From UBA9732 sp963599445 (lineage in GTDB: Bacteria > Spirochaetota > Spirochaetia > Sphaerochaetales > Sphaerochaetaceae), in contig CAVBWZ010000001.1 in assembly GCA_963599445.1 (NCBI GenBank), positions 62,001 to 126,000 on the forward strand: a DNA stretch of 64,000 nucleotides. The letters are read 5' to 3'. A program made the translations under genes and the position numbers. The notes under the pieces were generated by a model, which worked only from the letters and a program-made list of their open reading frames with translations, did not search any database and was not told where the DNA came from. This document shows positions 59,706 through 64,000 of this stretch, piece after piece (position 1 is the stretch's first letter; each line of letters starts with the position of its first letter).

Positions 59706-59876
59706 ATGACGGAGCAGGACCAGAACAAGACCAAGAAACAGGTTCCTCTGAGACTTTCGAAGACGCTGTTCGATGAACTGTCTGCGTGGGCTCAGGACGA
59801 TTTTCGTAGTCTCAACGGTCAAATAGAGTATCTTTTGACGGAGGCTGTAAGAAAACGCAGGAAAAAGGATGTCTGA
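59706..59876 (+). CDS. Small Arc-type ribbon-helix-helix protein
   Basis: This 56-residue frame (MTEQDQNKTKKQVPLRLSKT ... DELSAWAQDDFRSLNGQIEYLLTEAVRKRRKK) is a clean ribbon-helix-helix: strand QVPLRLS, helix LFDELSAWAQDDF, helix NGQIEYLLTEAVRK. It is preceded by AGAGGTG and starts 40 bases after the SPFH stop. The pairing of an SPFH gene with an Arc-like gene recurs in anaerobes to my knowledge, with no known mechanism. It may autoregulate the operon. A strong terminator follows. Confidence 0.85.
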   Translation: MTEQDQNKTKKQVPLRLSKTLFDELSAWAQDDFRSLNGQIEYLLTEAVRKRRKKDV

Positions 59877-59917
59877 CACCTCGTCCGTATCATTGACATT
59901 GCAATGATTGGAAAAAC

Positions 59918-59947
59918 TTGAAGAGCCGCCTTTGTGCGGCTTTTCAA
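59918..59947 (+). terminator. Terminator of the SPFH-RHH operon
   Basis: TTGAAGAGCCGC pairs with GCGGCTTTTCAA around a 6-base loop (one mismatch); the T-rich side follows on the plus strand. Confidence 0.85.
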
Positions 59948-60021
59948 ATATGGTGGGGTTGGAGTATACTAACTGTTGTTCTCGGACTTGGGTCTTCGTG
60001 GTCCTGTTGGAGGTGGTTGTC

Positions 60022-60654
60022 ATGAAATACTCTGGAATGCCTTTTGGAATGTGGATGTTGTTTGGAAAGTCTTTTGAAAGACAGTTGACATCGGTCTTTG
60101 GTATTGATGCCCGTGATGCCAAGGCCATTTCCCGTAAGGCCAAGGCAAAGTACAAGGAGCTCATTGGATCTCTTCCGGAATTCGAAAAAGGGGATCGTTT
60201 CAAGATGAACATCGTCAATGCCGCTCTGTTGGGGGCCTTTGTCGTGAATATGCCAAAGCGTCCTACGGTTGAGAAGCTTACGGAGTACTACGACAAGTCA
60301 ATGATGACGTCTCCAATGAAGTGGTTCTGTAGGAAATCAGGCAAGTCCAAGTTCTCCGCAAAGGACATAGCTGGTATGAAGGCCACTGCTGCCCTTAGAG
60401 CCGGCGACCGCAACCCATACTCATGGAACATGGACTATTTCGAGTATGAAGATGGTAGTGGCTATGAGGCACGTTTCTACACCTGCGGTATCTGCCGCCT
60501 AATGAAGGACCTTGGACTCTACGACCTCACGCCGGCCTTGTGCAGGTTGGACTATTCCATGAGTGAGGCCGGCGGTGCTTCCAGGTTCGTCCGCAAGTAC
60601 ACCCTTGCATCCGGCGGCCCATACTGCGACTGTGGATACAAGAAACTGAAATAG
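60022..60654 (+). CDS. L-2-amino-thiazoline-4-carboxylic acid hydrolase family protein
   Basis: From ATG 60022, 8 bases after GGAGG, it has 210 residues. The C-terminal half has the family pattern FYTCGICRLMKDLGLYDLTPALCRLDYSMSE, with conserved Cys and Asp, and ends YTLASGGPYCDCGYKK. The named reaction opens D,L-ATC toward cysteine, but most members are untested. It is followed after 21 bases by an alpha/beta-hydrolase, probably in one transcript. A GACATCGGTCT copy lies at 60087-60097. Confidence 0.75.
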   Translation: MKYSGMPFGMWMLFGKSFERQLTSVFGIDARDAKAISRKAKAKYKELIGSLPEFEKGDRFKMNIVNAALLGAFVVNMPKRPTVEKLTEYYDKSMMTSPMKWFCRKSGKSKFSAKDIAGMKATAALRAGDRNPYSWNMDYFEYEDGSGYEARFYTCGICRLMKDLGLYDLTPALCRLDYSMSEAGGASRFVRKYTLASGGPYCDCGYKKLK

Positions 60655-60675
60655 GTTTTTGCTGGAGGTTCTGTT

Positions 60676-61446
60676 GTGTTGTTCGAAACTTTGGGTGACC
60701 CATCCAAACCTGCTGTATTGTTCTTCCATGCCATGGGTGTTGTTGGAGGAAGCAGTGCTCCTGTAGCTTCGTTTCTTTGCGACCGCTACTACTGCATAAT
60801 GCCAACGGCCACCGCATACTGCAAAGGTCAGAGATATGTTAGTAAAGCGGACGAAATGCGTCAGGTGGAGGAGTTCCTTCATTCTCATGGTATTGAGAGG
60901 CTTGAACTTGTCGTCGCCTCTTCTTTGGGTGCGGACCTTGCCATGGCGTTCCTTGCGGGTTCCAAGATTCCTGTGAAGTACGTCTTCTTCGATGGCGGAC
61001 AGTTCGCACAAATAGGGAAGGGTACGAGAAGAATCATGGTTCCGTTCCTGTACTTTGCAATCAAAAGCCTCTATTGGTCCAAGGGAAAGACCCTTGGCAA
61101 GGTCATGTGGTGCTCCGACGATTCGATAAAGCCCTACTTCATTGAGGCAGGCTGCAACCTTAGGTACGGCAATCTCCACAGAATGATGATGGACAGCCTT
61201 GAGGATGTCCCGTTCCCCCAATTGCCTGTTGAACTCCAAAAACGCATGTTCTTCGAGTTCGGCAGCATAGAGGAGCATTTCAAGTATAGGGATGCTGTGA
61301 TGAAGGCATATCCCAGCGCAAACTTCCCGGTGTTCGAAGGCTGCAACCACATGCAGTACCAGATAAGGGATCCCAAAGGATTTGCCTCCATGCTTACGTC
61401 CATAATAGAGCGTGGAGCTATGCCAAAGTCAAAGTCTCAGACGTGA
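60676..61446 (+). CDS. Alpha/beta-hydrolase fold protein
   Basis: It starts at GTG 60676, 8 bases after GGAGG; 256 residues. The fold is visible from PAVLFFHAMGVVGGSS (oxyanion region), VVASSLGADLAMAFLAGS (nucleophile elbow with Ser, where the usual GxSxG first Gly is Ala) and the catalytic His in GCNHMQYQIRDP. An acyl-ester or lactone substrate is possible. It follows the ATC-hydrolase-like gene in the same direction and ends inside a 9-bp repeat array. Confidence 0.82.
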   Translation: MLFETLGDPSKPAVLFFHAMGVVGGSSAPVASFLCDRYYCIMPTATAYCKGQRYVSKADEMRQVEEFLHSHGIERLELVVASSLGADLAMAFLAGSKIPVKYVFFDGGQFAQIGKGTRRIMVPFLYFAIKSLYWSKGKTLGKVMWCSDDSIKPYFIEAGCNLRYGNLHRMMMDSLEDVPFPQLPVELQKRMFFEFGSIEEHFKYRDAVMKAYPSANFPVFEGCNHMQYQIRDPKGFASMLTSIIERGAMPKSKSQT

Positions 61447-61524
61447 CAGATACTACAACCACGACAGGTGCTACAGCCGTTACAGTTGCGACAGACGCTA
61501 CAAAACGGCCACAGATTCTAGTCT
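61446..61524. repeat. 9-bp tandem array, 5' of the Y1 transposase gene (inverted copy)
   Basis: On the minus strand units read AATCTGTGGC, CGTTTTGTAGC, GTCTGTCGC, AACTGTAAC, GGCTGTAGC, ACCTGTCGT, GGTTGTAGT, ATCTGTCAC. It contains ACAGGTGCTACAG, whose reverse complement CTGTAGCACCTGT occurs in the array on the other side of the transposase gene. Confidence 0.75.
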
Positions 61525-61585
61525 TTTCCTGAAGCGTGAATGAAAGTGACAGGTTTCTTGTATTAATCTAATAGGAGGGAAACCT

Positions 61586-62275
61586 ATGGTCAGTTTCAAT
61601 GAAATAATCGGTTCGAAGGACAATGAGGAAAGTATGCTTCGAAGGGAGAGTGTTGATAGGAACGGACGTTTCTACCATGTAACCCAACGGGCTTCCAACA
61701 AGGAGTTCATCTTTGACAAGGAGCTTGGACAGTACAGGCACAATATGCTGTGCAGAGTATGCTCGCAGCGCAACGTCAAGATCATCTTCTCCGTCACCAT
61801 GAGCAACCACACCCACGATGTGCTCGTTGCGGAGAAATGGATGGACATCGTGGATGCGCTGAGGCTCGTCAACACAGCTGTGGCCCACAAGGTCAGGAAG
61901 AAATCTCCATCGAAGTACAAAAACGGGAGGACTGTATTCGAGTCCGGCCCCCACTACAGGGTGATAAAGGACATCGTCGAGCTCATCACCGTAGGCAAAT
62001 ACGACTACGACAACGTCAGAAGCGTATTGAACAAGGGCGAATTCGTTCCCTATGACTGTTTCTGGTTCTTGGAAAGGGGCATTGAATGCAAACCTTACGA
62101 CAAGGACATCTACCCACTCCTATTCGGCATGACGGAGAAGGAATTGTGTGCCTTCTACCGCGACAACGACTACAAGGCCGTATACAATGCCGCAAAGGAC
62201 CTCTTCAAGGACTGGACGACAGCCGACAACGACAAACTATTCAAGGCCTATGCCTCCGTGCCTTGGCTCAGCTAG
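61586..62275 (+). CDS. Y1 (HUH) transposase-like protein, RAYT family
   Basis: AGGAGGGAAA precedes ATG 61586. The 229-residue protein has RAYT/IS200-like signatures: RNGRFYHVTQRASNKEFIFD, FSVTMSNHTHDVLVAE (the HxH site, here HTH rather than HUH) and a possible catalytic Tyr in GKYDYDN. RAYTs are single-copy host-kept relatives of IS200 that nick and move REP palindromes. Usually they are flanked by REP sequences; here both sides carry 9-bp arrays in opposite orientation. The C-terminal 80 residues (from about YDCFWFLERG) are not part of the standard fold I know. Confidence 0.83.
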   Translation: MVSFNEIIGSKDNEESMLRRESVDRNGRFYHVTQRASNKEFIFDKELGQYRHNMLCRVCSQRNVKIIFSVTMSNHTHDVLVAEKWMDIVDALRLVNTAVAHKVRKKSPSKYKNGRTVFESGPHYRVIKDIVELITVGKYDYDNVRSVLNKGEFVPYDCFWFLERGIECKPYDKDIYPLLFGMTEKELCAFYRDNDYKAVYNAAKDLFKDWTTADNDKLFKAYASVPWLS

Positions 62276-62277
62276 CA

Positions 62278-62334
62278 ATCTGTAGCCGTTCTGTAGCACC
62301 TGTGGCAAGTGTAGGGACTGTAGCGTTTGTTGAA
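62278..62334. repeat. 9-bp tandem array, 3' of the Y1 transposase gene
   Basis: Units AATCTGTAGC, CGTTCTGTAGC, ACCTGTGGC, AAGTGTAGG, GACTGTAGC, GTTTGTTGA. It starts 3 bases after the transposase stop and is inverted relative to the array at 61446. Confidence 0.75.
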
Positions 62335-62347
62335 TCCGTCATCTCGT

Positions 62348-62412
62348 AAAAACAAGACTGCCACCTATCCAAGGTCAAATGCCTTTGGGTTTCGTGGCAG
62401 TCTTGATTGTTT
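62348..62412. terminator. Bidirectional terminator between transposase and rubrerythrin
   Basis: CAAGACTGCCAC (62353-62364) pairs with GTGGCAGTCTTG (62394-62405). T-rich tracts lie on both sides: TTGTTTTTT on plus and GTTTTTACG on minus. Confidence 0.85.
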
Positions 62413-62432
62413 TTTGCAAAGACTATTTGATC

Positions 62433-63002
62433 TTACTTGCCAAAGTATCTTGCAAGGAGCCCTGCGAAGGCTTTGCCGTGGCGGGCTTCGTCACGAGCCA
62501 TCTCATGGACGGTGTCGTGGATTGCATCGAGGTTGTACTTCTTTGCAAGCTTTGCAAGCTCGGTCTTGCCTGCGGTTGCGCCGTTCTCGGCTTCTACACG
62601 CATTTCAAGGTTCTTCTTCGTGCTGTCCGTGACGACCTCTCCAAGGAGCTCCGCGAACTTTGCTGCATGCTCGGCCTCTTCAAGTCCTGCCTTCTCCCAG
62701 TACATTCCAATCTCAGGATAGCCTTCGCGATGGGCGACCCTTGCCATTGCAAGATACATTCCAACTTCGCAGCATTCGCCTTCGAAGTTTGCCTTGAGTC
62801 CTGCTATGATTTCGTTTCTGACATCTTCAGGGACATCGGCTCCAAACTGCTTGCCAACGCCTACTACATGCTCTGCGGCCCATGCCATTTCACCTTTCTG
62901 CTCCGTGAACTTATTTCCAGGGCACTTGCACTGTGGGCAGAATGCTGGTGGCTCGTCGCCTTCGTGTACGTATCCGCATATTGGACATACCCATTTCTTC
63001 AT
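62433..63002 (-). CDS. Reverse rubrerythrin (NADH peroxidase type)
   Basis: The 189-residue protein has an N-terminal rubredoxin-like domain (WVCPICGYVHEGDEPPAFCPQC) and a C-terminal ferritin-like diiron domain with ECCEVGMYLAMARVAHREG, EEAEHAAKFAELLGE and DEARHGKAFAGLL. The domain order is reversed relative to classical rubrerythrin, as in clostridial enzymes that reduce H2O2 under anaerobiosis. GGAGGAAA precedes the ATG. It points to an oxygen-sensitive host. Confidence 0.95.
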   Translation of the reverse strand: MKKWVCPICGYVHEGDEPPAFCPQCKCPGNKFTEQKGEMAWAAEHVVGVGKQFGADVPEDVRNEIIAGLKANFEGECCEVGMYLAMARVAHREGYPEIGMYWEKAGLEEAEHAAKFAELLGEVVTDSTKKNLEMRVEAENGATAGKTELAKLAKKYNLDAIHDTVHEMARDEARHGKAFAGLLARYFGK

Positions 63003-63145
63003 GATCGTTTCCTCCGTGTATTCGTTTTGTCTTTGGCAACCTTGGAGTGTTGCCGCTTCAAGGATACCTCAAAATAGTAGGGCAGTGTAGTAGAATTCGA
63101 TTTCTTTGTCAAACGAGGTGCGTCACTCCAGTGTGTCACTCCATG

Positions 63146-63793
63146 TCACTCCCTGTCGCCCTCGTCCGACACTACGTCGGAGAACTCGGTGATCTCCGGT
63201 TCGTCTCTGAACGTCACCGTGATGTTCGCCATTTGGGCGGCATCGGTCTTCTTTTCGCGCAGTCTGCGACCATCCAGTATTAGGCAGTCGATGCCCTCCC
63301 ACAGAAAGAGCCAGAAGAGCATTATCACGGCTTCTCTGAATGGCAGGCGTGGCGTGAGACGGCCTATGAAGTCAACTCCAATGGCAAGAAGGCAACCGGT
63401 GATGATGAGTACGACGGCCTTCCAACGGTTGGAGCCTATTGCAAGCTGTGCATCCCCCATCTTGAGTGCGTAGTAGTCGTGGATTGTCTCACGTATGACG
63501 TTCTTTTCCTTCTCCGTGAAGGTTTTGCCGTTTATTTCAAGGACTATGGGGTACTCGACCGGGATGTATTCTGCGTTGGATTCCACGAAATGCACGAAGT
63601 CCTTGTTCGGCCACTCGTAGCCCTCCGACGAGAAAGGGTCGATTATGTCGTTGTAGCGTCTTACGTTGCAGGTTATGAAGGCAAGGTCGTTCTCTATGTA
63701 GAAGTCCTTTATGTATTTTTCGCCCTCTATCTTCTTTCGTTTAAGCTGCCTGAGGTTCTTCTTGAGTCGTTTGCTCCTTGCTTTGAAAGGCAT
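63146..63793 (-). CDS. Unknown protein with two membrane helices
   Basis: I do not recognise this 215-residue protein. It begins with a basic stretch (KARSKRLKKNLRQLKRKK), has a soluble domain (ITCNVRRYNDIIDPFSSEGYEWPNKDFVHFVESNAEYIP), then two helices (WKAVVLIITGCLLAIGVDFIG and AVIMLFWLFLWEGIDCLIL) and an acidic C-terminus (VTFRDEPEITEFSDVVSDEGDRE). It could be a small inner-membrane protein with its large domain in the cytoplasm. Neighbours do not suggest a function. Confidence 0.65.
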   Translation of the reverse strand: MPFKARSKRLKKNLRQLKRKKIEGEKYIKDFYIENDLAFITCNVRRYNDIIDPFSSEGYEWPNKDFVHFVESNAEYIPVEYPIVLEINGKTFTEKEKNVIRETIHDYYALKMGDAQLAIGSNRWKAVVLIITGCLLAIGVDFIGRLTPRLPFREAVIMLFWLFLWEGIDCLILDGRRLREKKTDAAQMANITVTFRDEPEITEFSDVVSDEGDRE

Positions 63794-63891
63794 TTCGCTT
63801 TGGATTTCCCCTGATGGTTCTATAGGATTCTGTTATTAGAATAACACTTGGAATCGAGATGGTGCAAGAAAAAGTTGGTTTTAAGGTTCGT

Positions 63892-63997
63892 TTGGGCGCA
63901 AGTTGGCTTATATGGCTAATGTTGGCGCATGTAGACGCATGTGGTTGTGAGGTAAGGCGCATCAAGGCGGACCAAGGCGCATGAGGGCGCATCAAAA
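63892..63997. repeat. Degenerate 10-bp tandem array, second locus
   Basis: Units such as TGGGCGCAAG, TGGCGCATGT, AGACGCATGT, AAGGCGCATC, AAGGCGGACC, AAGGCGCATG, AGGGCGCATC. It has the same unit and the same GGGCGCAAGTnGG start as 28629-28710. It runs to the window edge. Confidence 0.75.
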
Positions 63998-64000
63998 GGA

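Noticed and set aside
63741..63995. 84-codon minus frame at the right edge
   Set aside because: Most of it is the 10-bp repeat array; it overlaps the start of the membrane protein gene and has no ribosome site.

Overview
KIND OF ORGANISM. The window looks like chromosome of a diderm, probably host-associated anaerobe, most likely a spirochaete (Treponema/Sphaerochaeta-like). The grounds are a patatin with a C-terminal outer-membrane barrel, several lipoprotein signal peptides, a reverse rubrerythrin, a TrpR repressor, a short bL25 and four tRNA genes without encoded CCA. The phylum is inferred from protein style; no rRNA is present. Base composition is fairly balanced. I see no prophage, CRISPR array or large island.

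LAYOUT. 1-6942: tail of a MacB-like permease, an iron alcohol dehydrogenase, an HdeD-like membrane protein, an orphan minimal nucleotidyltransferase, a Cys-rich small protein and a heterodimeric ABC exporter pair. 7195-12300: tRNA-Leu, a patatin/beta-barrel protein, an RluA-type pseudouridine synthase and a MATE pump. 12494-19848: queH, a TPR membrane protein, a second heterodimeric ABC exporter, cardiolipin synthase and trpR. 19849-25574: an Rpn-type nuclease/transposase with a truncated copy, a membrane protein, a DEAD helicase/HIT/zinc-ribbon operon and a zinc-ribbon/HTH protein. 25589-36034: DUF2804, a PPIase-like membrane protein, tRNA-Pro, glycosyltransferase, YitT, ABC-F, a FAD protein and an MBL hydrolase. 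36259-49110: housekeeping block (tRNA-Val, SMUG-type glycosylase, ispE, tRNA-Gln, SIMPL lipoprotein, a protease-less FtsH-like AAA protein, rplY-pth-tilS-ftsH, lepA-galM-udk, yidD). 49312-52870: a RelE/Phd toxin-antitoxin pair, a large surface lipoprotein broken at a poly-C tract, and a candidate small RNA. 52887-58476: adenine deaminase with a purine permease, an esterase and an amino-acid permease. 58640-63793: SPFH protein with a ribbon-helix-helix partner, ATC-hydrolase family protein, alpha/beta hydrolase, a Y1 (RAYT-like) transposase, reverse rubrerythrin and an unknown membrane protein.

HOW IT WORKS TOGETHER. Most genes are ordinary. The unusual content lies between and at the edges of genes. 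(1) A family of AT-rich elements has three arms in the order X, X-prime, X. Arm sequence differs between copies but pairing is kept, and some copies share a loop related to CCAAAAAACG. (2) Degenerate 9-bp and 10-bp tandem arrays sit at gene borders; two of the 9-bp arrays flank the RAYT-like transposase in inverted orientation. (3) The lipoprotein at 49976 has its signal peptide and its long downstream frame separated by C9(CA)5, the hallmark of a phase-variable locus, here read as OFF. (4) An 11-mer, GACATCGGTCT, occurs seven times.
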